Source: Pelomonas sp. Root405
GTDB lineage: Bacteria; Pseudomonadota; Gammaproteobacteria; Burkholderiales; Burkholderiaceae_C
Reading direction: 5' to 3'
NCBI RefSeq assembly: GCF_001425165.1
Contig: NZ_LMDU01000018.1
Span: 149,429-213,428, forward strand
DNA length: 64,000 nt
Shown: positions 33,870 to 45,756 of the stretch, piece by piece
Position numbering within the stretch: the first letter of the stretch is position 1
Layout of the letters: each line of letters opens with the position of its first letter
Made by a program: the position numbers and the translations under genes
Notes under the pieces: generated by a model
The model's database searches: none
Seen by the model: only the letters and a program-made list of their open reading frames with translations
What the model was told of the DNA's origin: nothing

Positions 33870-34972
33870 CAGCGGCCTCCCTTCACGGCGGCATAGAGGC
33901 GCGCGAACAACGGTGCGCTGACGGTGGCCATGGCGCCGGAGAACAGCACGATCAGGCCCTGGGCCGTGACCACCATCTCGCGGCTGAAGCCCGGCAGCTC
34001 GAAGCTCACCTCGACGCCGCCCTGGTAGAGCACGCCGAACAGCAGCGAGGCCAGCACGATGCCGACCGGGTGATTGCGGCCCATCAGCGACACGGCGATG
34101 CCGGTGAAGCCGGCGCCGGCCACGAAGTCCAGCGTGAGCTTGCCTTGCACACCAGAGATTTCGTTGATGCCCACCATGCCGGCCAAGGCGCCGGAAATCG
34201 CCATCGCGACCATGACCTGGGCGCGCGGCCGGATGCCGGCGTAGTGGGCCGCGCGCGGCGCGCTGCCTACCGAGCGCACGGCATAGCCGGCGGCGCTCTT
34301 CCACAGGAACCAGCCGACCGCGACACAGGCGATCAGCGCGATGACGAGGCTGAGGTTGAGCGGCGACGACGGCAGCTCGTAGCCGAAGGCGGCGGCCATC
34401 TGGTGCAGGGCCGGCATGCGCGCGGCCTCGCTGAATTCCGCGGACTCGACCGACATGCTGCCCGCCGGGCGCAGCCAGTTCACCAGCAGGTAGGCGTTCA
34501 GCGCCGCGCCGAGGAAATTGAACATGATCGTCGTGATGACGATGTGGCTGCCACGCCAGGCCTGCAGATAGGCCGGCAGCGCCGCCCACAGCATGCCGAA
34601 GAAAGCAGCCGCGACCACCAGCAGCGGCAGCAGCACAACGGCCGGCAGCGAGGCGCCCAGCGTCAGCGCGACCAGCGCGACACCGACGCCGCCCAGCGTG
34701 GCCTGGCCCTCGCCGCCGATGTTGAACAGGCCGGCGTGGATGGCGACCGCGACCGCCAGGCCGGTGAAGATGAAAGTCGTTGCGTAATAGAGCGAATAGC
34801 CCAGGCCGCGCACGCTGCCCAGCGCCCCGTTCAACAACACCGTCAGCGCCTGCCAGGGACTGTGGCCGATGACCGTGACGACCAGGCCCGCCACCAGCAA
34901 CGCGACGGCCAGGTTCCACAGCGGCAGCAGGCCGATGTCGATCCAGCGGGGAAGTTGCAGTGGTTGGCTCAT
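33869..34972 (-). CDS. Nucleoside ABC transporter permease (first subunit)
   Basis: A 367-residue inner-membrane protein, permease of the BMP/nucleoside ABC system. It shows the family segments ATTFIFTGLAVAVAIHAGLFNIGGEGQ and AVRSVGSAPRAAHYAGI (the cytoplasmic coupling loop) and QGGVEVSFELPG near the C-terminus. About nine hydrophobic stretches are visible. Its ATG overlaps the ATPase gene stop by 4 bases, and its stop shares a base with the second permease gene. Confidence 0.93.
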   Translation of the reverse strand: MSQPLQLPRWIDIGLLPLWNLAVALLVAGLVVTVIGHSPWQALTVLLNGALGSVRGLGYSLYYATTFIFTGLAVAVAIHAGLFNIGGEGQATLGGVGVALVALTLGASLPAVVLLPLLVVAAAFFGMLWAALPAYLQAWRGSHIVITTIMFNFLGAALNAYLLVNWLRPAGSMSVESAEFSEAARMPALHQMAAAFGYELPSSPLNLSLVIALIACVAVGWFLWKSAAGYAVRSVGSAPRAAHYAGIRPRAQVMVAMAISGALAGMVGINEISGVQGKLTLDFVAGAGFTGIAVSLMGRNHPVGIVLASLLFGVLYQGGVEVSFELPGFSREMVVTAQGLIVLFSGAMATVSAPLFARLYAAVKGGR

Positions 34973-36501
34973 GCCGCGGCTCGTTCTTCTTGTGCGGCCA
35001 TCAGCAGGCCAAGACGCTTCTCGTCGCAGTCCTCGATGGCCAGCTCGCCGGTAATGCGCCCGCAGTTCATGACGACGACGCGGTCCGCCAGTGCCAGGAT
35101 TTCGTCCAGCTCGCTGCTGACCAGCAGCACCGCGCAGCCGGCATCGCGCAGCGCGCGCAGTTGGCCGTGGATGAATTCGATCGCACCGATGTCGACGCCG
35201 CGGGTCGGCTGGCCGACCAGCAGCACGGTCGGCTGCTCACCGATCTCGCGCGCCAGGATGAGCTTCTGCTGGTTGCCGCCGGAGAATTTGGACGAGCCCA
35301 GGTTCTCGTCACGCGGGCGCACGTCGAAGCGCTCCTGCATCGCGCGGGTCGCGTCGCGCATGGCCGCATGGTTCATCGCCGCGCGCTTGCGGTACTTGGG
35401 CAGGTTCTGGTAGCCCAGCACGGCAGATTCCCACGCGGGGAAGCTCATGACGAGGCCCACCGCATGCCGGTCCTCGGGCACATGGGCCAGGCGCAGCGGA
35501 CGTGCGCGGGCCGTGTCCAGCCAGGCCTCGGGCGCGAACGACGCACCGCCCAGCTCCATGCGGCCACCTTCAGGCGCGCGCAGCCCGGACAGCACTTCGA
35601 GCAGCTCGCTCTGGCCATTCCCCGACACGCCGGCCACGCCGACGATCTCGCCGGCCTTCAGCGTCAGGCTCACGTCCTTGAGCGCCGGCACGCCGTTGGC
35701 GTGCTTCAGGCTCAGGCCGGACGCTTGCAGGCGCACCTCGCCGGCGTGCACTTCCAACCCCTCGGGCCGGCCCAGCGTGACCTTGCGGCCGACCATTGAT
35801 TCAGCGAGCGACTCTTCGCTCCATTCGGAGATCGACCGCGTCTCGACCACCTGGCCCGCGCGCATGACCGTGACGGCGCTGCACAGGCTCATGACTTCGC
35901 GCAGCTTGTGCGTGATGAGGATCAGCGTCGTGCCGCGCTCCTTGAGCCGGCGCAGCGTGACGAAGAGCTGGTCGGTCTCCTGGGGCGTCAGCACCGCCGT
36001 CGGCTCGTCCAGGATCAGGATCCGGGCGCCGCGGTACAGCGCCTTCAGGATCTCCAGGCGCTGCAGCTCACCCACGGGCAGGTCGGCCACGACGGCGTCG
36101 AGTTGCACGCTCAGGCCGGTCTCCTGCATCAGCGCCTGCAGCTTGGCACGCACCTTGGCCTTGGACGGCGCCAGGAAGAAGCCACCCTCGGCGCCCAACA
36201 TGATGTTTTCCAGGCAGGTCAGCGTGTCGACCAGCATGAAGTGCTGGTGGACCATGCCGATACCCAGCGCAATCGCCTGCTGGGAATTGGCGATGTGAAC
36301 CTGCTTGCCGTCGACCTCGATATGGCCGGCGTCGGCGTGGTAGTAGCCATACAGGATGGCCATCAGCGTGCTCTTGCCCGCGCCGTTCTCGCCGACGAGG
36401 CCATGCACGCTGCCCGCGGCGATGTCGAACGACACCTCGCGGTTGGCTTGCACGGCGCCGAAGCGCTTGGAAACGCCCTTGAGGCGGACGGCCGCGGCCA
36501 T
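34969..36501 (-). CDS. Nucleoside ABC transporter ATP-binding protein (tandem ATPase domains)
   Basis: A 510-residue protein with two ABC ATPase domains, as in sugar/nucleoside importers. Domain 1 has Walker A GENGAGKSTLM, signature LPVGELQRLEILKALY and Walker B ILILDEPTAVLT. Domain 2 has a degenerate Walker A (GVSGNGQSELLEVL), signature KFSGGNQQKLILAREI and a Walker B whose acidic position reads VLLVGQPTRGVDIG. One site should hydrolyse ATP; the other is weak. The ATG at 36501 is 5 bases after the BMP gene stop. Confidence 0.94.
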   Translation of the reverse strand: MAAAVRLKGVSKRFGAVQANREVSFDIAAGSVHGLVGENGAGKSTLMAILYGYYHADAGHIEVDGKQVHIANSQQAIALGIGMVHQHFMLVDTLTCLENIMLGAEGGFFLAPSKAKVRAKLQALMQETGLSVQLDAVVADLPVGELQRLEILKALYRGARILILDEPTAVLTPQETDQLFVTLRRLKERGTTLILITHKLREVMSLCSAVTVMRAGQVVETRSISEWSEESLAESMVGRKVTLGRPEGLEVHAGEVRLQASGLSLKHANGVPALKDVSLTLKAGEIVGVAGVSGNGQSELLEVLSGLRAPEGGRMELGGASFAPEAWLDTARARPLRLAHVPEDRHAVGLVMSFPAWESAVLGYQNLPKYRKRAAMNHAAMRDATRAMQERFDVRPRDENLGSSKFSGGNQQKLILAREIGEQPTVLLVGQPTRGVDIGAIEFIHGQLRALRDAGCAVLLVSSELDEILALADRVVVMNCGRITGELAIEDCDEKRLGLLMAAQEERAAA

Positions 36502-36506
36502 ACCGC

Positions 36507-37484
36507 TCAGTACTTGCAGGCGTTGTCGGCCATGTAGTCGGCCACCTTCACCTTGCCCGCAATGATGTCCGCCTTGACGGCGTCGACCTTGGCCTTCAGC
36601 GTCGGGTTCAGCAGCTTGGCGTTGTGCTCGTCGGCGGCGTAATCCACGCCGCCTTCCTTCAACCCCAGCACGCTGACGCCGGGCTTCCAGCCTTTGAGCA
36701 CGTTGTAAACCGCCACATCCACGCGCTTGACCATCGAGGTCAGCATGGTGCCGGGCTGGATGTGGTTCTGGTTGCTGTCGACGCCGATGGCGAGCTTGCC
36801 GGCGTCCTTGGCAGCCTGGTAGACACCCACGCCCGTGCCACCGGCCGCGGCAAAGACGACGTCCGAGCCCTTGGCGAACTGAGCCTTGGCGAGTTCGCCA
36901 CCGCGGGTCGGGTCGTTCCAGGCGGTCGAGGTGGTGCCCGTCATGTTCGAGAACACCTCGATCTTCGGGTTGGTCTTCTTGGCGCCCTGCTCGTAGCCGC
37001 ACTGGAACTTGCGGATCAGCGGGATGTCCATGCCGCCGACGAAGCCGACCTTGCCGGTCTTGCTGACCATGGCGGCCATGGCGCCAACGACATAGCTGCC
37101 CTCGTGCTCCTTGAACAGCAGCGACTGCACATTGGGCAGGTCGACCTTGGCGTCAATGATGGCGAACTGGGTCTTGGGGAAGTCCTTGGCCACCTGCTGC
37201 AATGCCGAAGCCTGGGCGAAACCGATGCTGATGATGGGGCTGGCGCCGCGCTCAGCCATGCGGCGGATGGCCTGCACACGTTGGGTGTCGTTGCTGATCT
37301 CGAATTCGAGGTACGTCTTGCCAGTTTCCTTCTTCCACTGCTCGGCGCCCTGGTAGCCGGCCTGGTTGAAGGATTTGTCGAACTTGCCGCCCATGTCGAA
37401 GATCACCGCGGGCTGCTGGGCCTGGGCCATGGCCGACGCGACCACCAGGGTCAAAGCGGCAAGACGGGGCAGAGAAGACGTCAT
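36507..37484 (-). CDS. BMP family ABC transporter substrate-binding protein
   Basis: A 325-residue periplasmic nucleoside-binding protein of the basic membrane protein (BMP/PnrA) family. The signal peptide runs to AMAQAQ. The family features are present: VIFDMGGKFDKSFNQAGYQGAE, ISNDTQRVQAIRRM, KVGFVGGMDIPLIRKFQCGYEQGA and GVGVYQAAKDAG. There is no lipobox, so it appears soluble. The ATG at 37484 is preferred; 15 further codons upstream look non-coding. It is the first gene of the nucleoside operon, and its neighbours make nucleosides the likely ligand. Confidence 0.94.
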   Translation of the reverse strand: MTSSLPRLAALTLVVASAMAQAQQPAVIFDMGGKFDKSFNQAGYQGAEQWKKETGKTYLEFEISNDTQRVQAIRRMAERGASPIISIGFAQASALQQVAKDFPKTQFAIIDAKVDLPNVQSLLFKEHEGSYVVGAMAAMVSKTGKVGFVGGMDIPLIRKFQCGYEQGAKKTNPKIEVFSNMTGTTSTAWNDPTRGGELAKAQFAKGSDVVFAAAGGTGVGVYQAAKDAGKLAIGVDSNQNHIQPGTMLTSMVKRVDVAVYNVLKGWKPGVSVLGLKEGGVDYAADEHNAKLLNPTLKAKVDAVKADIIAGKVKVADYMADNACKY

Positions 37485-37515
37485 GGGGTGGACTCGGGCA
37501 AGGCGAAAGGGGCGC

Positions 37516-37521
37516 ATTGTA
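37516..37521 (-). promoter_or_regulatory. Candidate -10 of the nucleoside operon promoter
   Basis: TACAAT on the minus strand, 32 bases before the BMP start codon, in an 88-base gap that is AT-richer than its surroundings. The -35 is poor (GTAAAA at the right distance), as expected if an activator is needed. Tentative. Confidence 0.35.
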
Positions 37522-37572
37522 GAAAACATCCCTCAAGTTTTACTGGGTAGGAAAATACGGATTCCCCGCGAC

Positions 37573-38922
37573 TCAGTGGACCCGGCTGTGGCGCAGGCGC
37601 CGGTGAGCCGCACGGGCGTGGGGCAGCCAGCCGAGTGTCGCCCAACGCCGCCACATCAACAGGCCGCGAATCCATTCATCAGCGGCATAAGCAATCCACA
37701 CGCCAACCAGGCCCCAACCGAGGTGGACGCCAAGGAACCAGCTGCCGCCGGCCAGCACGATGGCCATGGACGCCGTGCCCACCATGACCGGATAGCGCGC
37801 GTCCCCGGCTGCGCGCAGCGCGTTGATGACAACGAGGTTGAAGCTGCGCCCCGGCTCGACCAGGACCGTCCACCACAGCAGCGTGCAGCCCAGCGCAATG
37901 ATGGCGGGGTCAGCCGTGAAGCGGGTCAGCAGCCAGGGCCCGGCCAGTGCAAAGCCGCATGAAACGACCAGCGCCAGGACGATACCCAGCGCCAGCGACC
38001 GCCGCACCAGCCGGTTGGCCGCATGCAGCCGGCCCGCGCCGATCATGTGGCCGACCATGATCTCGACCGCAAAGCTGATGGCCAAGCTGAACATCAGGAT
38101 CACGTGCAGGAACTGCATCGTGTAGGCGTGCGTTGCGAGCGAGTGGGCACCAAGTTGCGCCACGGCGGCGAGGCTGGTCATGAAGGCCAGCCGCCAGGAG
38201 ATGTTTTCGGCGGCGCCGGGGATGCCGATGTGCAGCACCGTCGCCAGCGGCGCACGCACCAGCCGCCACCAGTCCGACGCGCGCAGGCGCAGGTCCAGGC
38301 GGGTGCGCCACAGCAGGATGTGCATGACCAGACCGACGCCGCGACCAACGGCGCAAGCCAGCGCATAGCCCACCAGGCCCAGGCTCGGCATGGTCAGCAG
38401 GGCCACGACCAAGGTGATGACCTGGATGACCACGACGACGAACAGGGCCTCGCGGCTGCGCAGGTGCGAGCGCATGACGCTGGACATGTTGGCGTTCCAG
38501 GCATCCAGCATCAGTGCCGGCGCCAGTGCCTGAAGCAGCATCTGCGCGAGCGGGGCCACCTCGGGCGGCGCATTCACCAGCGCCAGCAGCGGGCCGGCGG
38601 CGATCAATGCCGCCACGGCCCCACCCAGCCCCAGCCAGGTGCTCGCGCCGACGACGGCACGGGCCACTGCATCGGCCTGGTCGCGCCGGCCGGCGCCCAG
38701 CGCCTGCGTGACCGCCACGCTGACGCCCGCACCGATGACGCGGAACAGCACGAAGAGGGCCGCAAACACCTGGTTGGCCAGCCCGAACGCGGCGCCGCTG
38801 TTGTCGGACAGGCGTGCAGCCAGCCCGGTGCCGATGACGCCAATGCCGATGCCCAGCAGCAGCTCCAGCAGCATCGGCCAGGTCAGCGCGAACAGGCGGG
38901 GGCGAGCAAAAGGGGCCGTCAT
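37573..38922 (-). CDS. MATE family efflux transporter
   Basis: A 449-residue inner-membrane exporter with about 12 hydrophobic helices in two similar halves, the multidrug and toxin extrusion layout. Typical segments are GLANQVFAALFVLFRVIGAGVSVAVTQALGA in the first half and GIPGAAENISWRLAFMTSLA with HAYTMQFLHV in the second half. Proton or sodium coupling and substrate are not readable. It is divergent from acnA (76 bases between starts) and lies upstream of the nucleoside operon on the same strand. Confidence 0.9.
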   Translation of the reverse strand: MTAPFARPRLFALTWPMLLELLLGIGIGVIGTGLAARLSDNSGAAFGLANQVFAALFVLFRVIGAGVSVAVTQALGAGRRDQADAVARAVVGASTWLGLGGAVAALIAAGPLLALVNAPPEVAPLAQMLLQALAPALMLDAWNANMSSVMRSHLRSREALFVVVVIQVITLVVALLTMPSLGLVGYALACAVGRGVGLVMHILLWRTRLDLRLRASDWWRLVRAPLATVLHIGIPGAAENISWRLAFMTSLAAVAQLGAHSLATHAYTMQFLHVILMFSLAISFAVEIMVGHMIGAGRLHAANRLVRRSLALGIVLALVVSCGFALAGPWLLTRFTADPAIIALGCTLLWWTVLVEPGRSFNLVVINALRAAGDARYPVMVGTASMAIVLAGGSWFLGVHLGWGLVGVWIAYAADEWIRGLLMWRRWATLGWLPHARAAHRRLRHSRVH

Positions 38923-38998
38923 GGCAGGGTCCTAACGGCGGGATTCACACAAGTCACGGCAACTCGCCAGAATGGCCGGGAATCGTAAAGGAGTAACC

Positions 38999-41713
38999 AT
39001 GCCGAAACCCGCCGCCGCCCACGCGTTTGCCAACACCCGAGCCGAGTTCAAGACAGCGTCCGGCACACCCGGGCAGTTCTTCTCGCTGCCCAGGCTGGCC
39101 GAAACGCACCCCAACGTGGCGCGCATGCCGGTGTCGCTGCGCATCGTGCTGGAGAGCGTGCTGCGCAACTGCGACGGCAAGAAGGTGACGGCCGAGCATG
39201 TCGAGCAACTCGCCAACTGGAAGCCCAACGCGGCCCGCGTCGACGAGATCCCCTTCGTCGTCGCCCGCGTCGTGCTGCAGGACTTCACTGGCGTGCCGCT
39301 GCTGGCCGACCTGGCCGCGATGCGCAACGTGGCGGCTGCGATGGGCAAGAACCCGAAGGCCATCGAACCGCTGGTACCGGTGGACCTGGTCGTCGACCAC
39401 AGCGTCATGATCGACCACTACGGCAACAAGAAAGCCCTGGACCTGAACATGAAGCTGGAGTTCGAGCGCAACCGTGAGCGCTACGAATTCATGAAGTGGG
39501 GCATGCAGGCCTTCGACACCTTCGGCGTGGTGCCCCCGGGCTTCGGCATCGTCCACCAGGTCAACCTGGAATACCTCGCGCGTGGCGTGCACAAAAGCAA
39601 GGACGACGTCTACTACCCCGACACCCTCGTCGGCACCGACAGCCACACGACCATGATCAACGGCATCGGCGTCGTCGGCTGGGGCGTCGGCGGCATCGAG
39701 GCAGAGGCCGGCATGCTGGGCCAGCCGGTCTACCTGCTGACGCCCGACGTCGTCGGCTTCGAGCTGACGGGCCAACTGCGCGAAGGCGTCACGGCGACCG
39801 ATCTGGTGCTGACCGTCACCGAGATCCTGCGCAAGCACAAGGTCGTCGGCAAGTTCGTCGAGTTCTTCGGCGAGGGCACGCGCACGCTGGCCCTGCCCGA
39901 CCGGGCGACGATTGCCAACATGGCGCCCGAGTACGGCGCAACGATGGGCTTCTTCCCCGTTGACGAGAAGACGGTCGACTACTTCAAGGGCACCGGCCGC
40001 ACCCCGGCCGAGATCGAGGCGTTCGAGGCCTACTGGCGCGCCCAAGGCCTGTTCGGCGTGCCCACGGCCGGCGACATCGACTTCACCTCCGTCGTCTCGC
40101 TGGACCTTGGCAGCGTCGTGCCCAGCCTGGCCGGACCGAAGCGCCCGCAGGACCGCATCGAAATCACCCACCTGGCCTCGACCTTTGCTCAGCTGTTCAG
40201 CAAGCCCATCGCCGAGAACGGCTTCAACCAGCCGGCGGAAAAGCTGGACCGCAATTTCGTCACCGAATCCGGCATCCCGGTCAAGAACGGCGACGTGCTG
40301 ATCGCCGCCATCACCTCCTGCACCAACACTAGCAACCCGGGCGTGCTGCTGGCCGCCGGCCTCTTGGCCAAGAAGGCCGTGCAAGCCGGCCTCAGCGTGG
40401 CGCCGCACATCAAGACGTCGCTGGCGCCCGGCTCGCGCATCGTCACCGAATACCTGGAGAAGGCCGGCCTGCTGCCCTACCTGGAGACGCTAGGCTTCAA
40501 CGTCGCCGCCTATGGCTGCACGACCTGCATCGGCAATGCCGGCGACCTGACGCCCGAGCTCAACAAGCTCATCCAGGACAACGACCTGGTCTGTGCCGCC
40601 GTGCTGTCGGGCAACCGCAATTTCGAAGCGCGCATCCACCCCAACCTGAAGGCCAACTTTCTGGCCAGCCCGCCGCTCGTCGTGGCCTATGCCATCGCCG
40701 GCAACGTGACGCGCGACCTGATGACCCAGCCCGTGGGCCACAACGCCCAGGGACACCCGGTCTTCCTCGGCGACATCTGGCCCAGCAGCGACGAGATCTA
40801 CGCGCTGATGAAGTACGCCATGGACCCGCAAGCCTTCAAGGCCAACTACGACAAGGTGGCCAGCGAGCCCGGCAAGCTGTGGGACGCGATCAAGGGCGTG
40901 AAGGGTCAGGTCTACACCTGGCCCAAGAGCACCTACATTGCCCAGCCGCCTTTCTTCGAGGGTTTCACGATGGTGCCCGGGCAGTTGGTCAGCGGCGTGC
41001 AGGGCGCCAAGATCATGGCGCTGTTCGGCGACTCCATCACCACCGACCACATCAGCCCGGCCGGCTCCTTCAGGGAGACGACCCCGGCCGGCAAGTTCCT
41101 GACCGCCAATGGCGTGCAGAAAGCCGATTTCAACTCCTACGGCGCCCGCCGCGGCAACCACGACGTGATGATGCGCGGCACCTTCGCCAACGTGCGTGTC
41201 AAGAACCTGATGCTGCCCGCCCGGCCCGACGGCTCGCGCGAGGAAGGCGGCTACACGCTGAAGGACGGCCAGCAGACGACCATCTACGACGCCGCGATGG
41301 CCTACATCGCCGAAGGCAGGCCCACCGTCATCTTTGCCGGCGAGGAGTACGGGACCGGCTCCAGCCGCGACTGGGCCGCCAAGGGCACGCAACTGCTCGG
41401 CATCAAGGCCGTCATCGCACGCAGCTTCGAGCGCATCCACCGCAGCAACCTCATCGGCATGGGCGTGCTGCCTCTGCAGTTCAAGCCCGGCACGAGCTGG
41501 GAGTCCCTGGGCCTGACCGGCGCGGAGACGGTGGACATCACGCTGGCCGGCGACATCAAGCCTCAAGGCGACGCCGCGATGACGATCACACGCCCCGACG
41601 GCACGACCCAGACCATCATCCTGACGCTGCGCATCGATACCGCCATCGAGGTCGACTACTACAAGCACGGCGGCATCCTGCCCTTTGTGCTCAGGCAGCT
41701 GCTCGCCGCATGA
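38999..41713 (+). CDS. acnA: Aconitate hydratase A
   Basis: Interconverts citrate and isocitrate in the TCA cycle using a [4Fe-4S] cluster. It has 904 residues, normal for AcnA. Cluster cysteines are in [10 protein letters not shown] and YGCTTCIGN. Other motifs: [50 protein letters not shown] and [12 protein letters not shown] of the swivelling domain. The start at 38999 has AAAGGAG upstream. Its stop overlaps the start of an AraC-type regulator (ATGA at 41710). Confidence 0.96.
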   Translation: MPKPAAAHAFANTRAEFKTASGTPGQFFSLPRLAETHPNVARMPVSLRIVLESVLRNCDGKKVTAEHVEQLANWKPNAARVDEIPFVVARVVLQDFTGVPLLADLAAMRNVAAAMGKNPKAIEPLVPVDLVVDHSVMIDHYGNKKALDLNMKLEFERNRERYEFMKWGMQAFDTFGVVPPGFGIVHQVNLEYLARGVHKSKDDVYYPDTLVGTDSHTTMINGIGVVGWGVGGIEAEAGMLGQPVYLLTPDVVGFELTGQLREGVTATDLVLTVTEILRKHKVVGKFVEFFGEGTRTLALPDRATIANMAPEYGATMGFFPVDEKTVDYFKGTGRTPAEIEAFEAYWRAQGLFGVPTAGDIDFTSVVSLDLGSVVPSLAGPKRPQDRIEITHLASTFAQLFSKPIAENGFNQPAEKLDRNFVTESGIPVKNGDVLIAAITSCTNTSNPGVLLAAGLLAKKAVQAGLSVAPHIKTSLAPGSRIVTEYLEKAGLLPYLETLGFNVAAYGCTTCIGNAGDLTPELNKLIQDNDLVCAAVLSGNRNFEARIHPNLKANFLASPPLVVAYAIAGNVTRDLMTQPVGHNAQGHPVFLGDIWPSSDEIYALMKYAMDPQAFKANYDKVASEPGKLWDAIKGVKGQVYTWPKSTYIAQPPFFEGFTMVPGQLVSGVQGAKIMALFGDSITTDHISPAGSFRETTPAGKFLTANGVQKADFNSYGARRGNHDVMMRGTFANVRVKNLMLPARPDGSREEGGYTLKDGQQTTIYDAAMAYIAEGRPTVIFAGEEYGTGSSRDWAAKGTQLLGIKAVIARSFERIHRSNLIGMGVLPLQFKPGTSWESLGLTGAETVDITLAGDIKPQGDAAMTITRPDGTTQTIILTLRIDTAIEVDYYKHGGILPFVLRQLLAA

Positions 41714-42150
41714 CCCAGAAGTCCGACGAGGTGCAGCTGCGCGACCTCGCCCGGCTGCGCCGCGTGCGCGACCGCATCGACCGCGAGTACGCCCAACCGC
41801 TTGACGTCGAGGCGCTCGCCGCCGGCGTCCATATGTCGGGCGGCCATCTCAGCCGGCAGTTCCGCCTTGCGTATGGCGAGTCGGTCTACAGCTACCTGAT
41901 GACACGCCGCATCGAGCGTGCGATGGCGCTGCTGCGCCGCGGTGACCTGAGCGTCACCGATGTTTGCTTCACCGTCGGCTGCTCGTCGCTGGGGACCTTC
42001 AGCACCCGCTTCAGCGAACTGGTCGGCCAATCGCCCAGCGCCTACAAGCGCGATCAGGCGCTGGCCACGCAGGGCATGCCGGCCTGCGTGGCACGCCAGG
42101 TCACGCGACCGGTCAGGAATCGAGAAGCGGCCCAGGAGAGCGAAACCTAG
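41710..42150 (+). CDS. AraC family helix-turn-helix regulator (short, HTH only)
   Basis: A 146-residue protein made almost only of the AraC/XylS DNA-binding domain: [29 protein letters not shown] is the first helix-turn-helix and [34 protein letters not shown] the second. It has no ligand-binding domain. By context it probably controls the VOC protein gene that follows after 39 bases; this AraC-plus-VOC arrangement is common. The overlap with the acnA stop would couple its translation to aconitase synthesis, which is unusual. Confidence 0.88.
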   Translation: MTQKSDEVQLRDLARLRRVRDRIDREYAQPLDVEALAAGVHMSGGHLSRQFRLAYGESVYSYLMTRRIERAMALLRRGDLSVTDVCFTVGCSSLGTFSTRFSELVGQSPSAYKRDQALATQGMPACVARQVTRPVRNREAAQESET

Positions 42151-42189
42151 ACTGCCTGCCGTGCCCTAACCTCCCACGGAAACTGACCC

Positions 42190-42600
42190 ATGGACATCAG
42201 CATTCACTCAAGTTTTCTGCCCCAATCCGACCCCGAGGCGTCGCTCGCCTTCTACCGCGACACCCTGGGCTTCGAGGTGCGCAACGACGTCGGCTACAAC
42301 GGCCTGCGCTGGATCACCGTCGGCCCCACCGGCCAGCCGGGTACGTCCATCGTGTTGCACCCGCCGGCCGTCACGCCCGGCATCACCGAGGACGAGCGCC
42401 GCACCATCACCGAGATGATGGCCAAGGGCACCTTCGGCATGCTGATCCTGGCGACGCCCGACCTCGACAAGACCTTTGCCAAGCTGCAGGCCCAGGACGC
42501 CGAGATCGTCGAGGAGCCGACGATGCAGCCCTATGGCGTGCGCGATTGCGCCGTGCGTGATCCCGCTGGCAATCTGCTCCGCATTCAAGAAAGAAATTGA
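42190..42600 (+). CDS. VOC (glyoxalase/bleomycin-resistance-like) family protein
   Basis: A 136-residue protein with the paired beta-alpha-beta-beta-beta modules of the vicinal oxygen chelate superfamily. It starts DISIHSSFLPQSDPEASLAFYRDTLGF and ends YGVRDCAVRDPAGNLLRIQERN, the common VOC closing strand with a metal-type Glu. Metal and substrate are not known; members range from dioxygenases to drug-binding proteins. It lies 39 bases after the AraC-type gene and before the UvrA-like ATPase, and is probably under that regulator. Confidence 0.87.
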   Translation: MDISIHSSFLPQSDPEASLAFYRDTLGFEVRNDVGYNGLRWITVGPTGQPGTSIVLHPPAVTPGITEDERRTITEMMAKGTFGMLILATPDLDKTFAKLQAQDAEIVEEPTMQPYGVRDCAVRDPAGNLLRIQERN

Positions 42601-42644
42601 AGCCCCTCGTCCAAGGATTACCTTGGCCGGTCCCCCCAGGGGAC

Positions 42645-42681
42645 GGCGATGCTTGCGGCATCGAGCCGCAAGCACATCGCC
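42645..42681. repeat. Inverted repeat before the UvrA-like gene
   Basis: GGCGATGCTTGCGGC (42645-42659) and GCCGCAAGCACATCGCC (42665-42681) pair with a 2-base bulge around a 5-base loop. It lies between the VOC gene and the UvrA-like gene and could terminate or stabilise RNA. It has no T-run. Confidence 0.5.
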
Positions 42682-42732
42682 AGGGCGGGCCGGCTAGGGA
42701 GCGGCCCGTCGCTCGCCCCGCAGGAAACTGAA

Positions 42733-45135
<2,403 letters not shown>

Positions 45136-45756
45136 GGCTCGCACACAGCCAGGCAGACCACAGGCTGTGGCTCACGAAATGAGCGCCGCGGGCCCACTGC
45201 GTAAAAGACGCCAGCAAGCCAAAGCCGAACAGCGTCGCGCAAGCCACCGGCCAGCGCACGCCCAGGTCGTGTCGCCACGGTCGCCACAGCCAGAGCCAGC
45301 TGCAGAACGCGAACACGCCGGCGCTGTGACCTGACGGGAAGCAGTGGCCCGGCCCGCCGTCGGCCAGCAGCCAGTTCCAGTGCGACACCCAGGGAGCCGA
45401 ACCCCCAAACGGCACCAGGCTCCACGGGCAACTGCTGCTGCTGATCGACTTCAGCGCGGGCACCAGCAGCAGGGTCAGGACGCCCCCGAGCAATGCCCTG
45501 CGGCGCTGGCCGCGCGAAGGCCCGAACGCTGGCCGCTGGCGGCGCATGGCGTCGGCACCCAGCAGCAGCCACGCGGCGGCTTCCAGCCAGCGCAGCGCAT
45601 CGTGCAGCAGGGTCCTGGCCCAAAACGCATCACGCATCGCAAAGCCCCTGGCATCGCCGAGCTGGTGCGCCACGACAAGGTCCAGACCGCTGGCGTCCCA
45701 GGCCAGAACCACCATCAGCAGCACCGCCAGCATGCGAAGTTCGCCCCGCCGCCCGC

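Noticed and set aside
34919..37002. Long minus-strand frames extending the ABC genes upstream
   Set aside because: The extensions run out of frame through neighbouring genes; true starts are set by TGATG/ATGA junctions at 33869 and 34972 and by the ATG at 36501.
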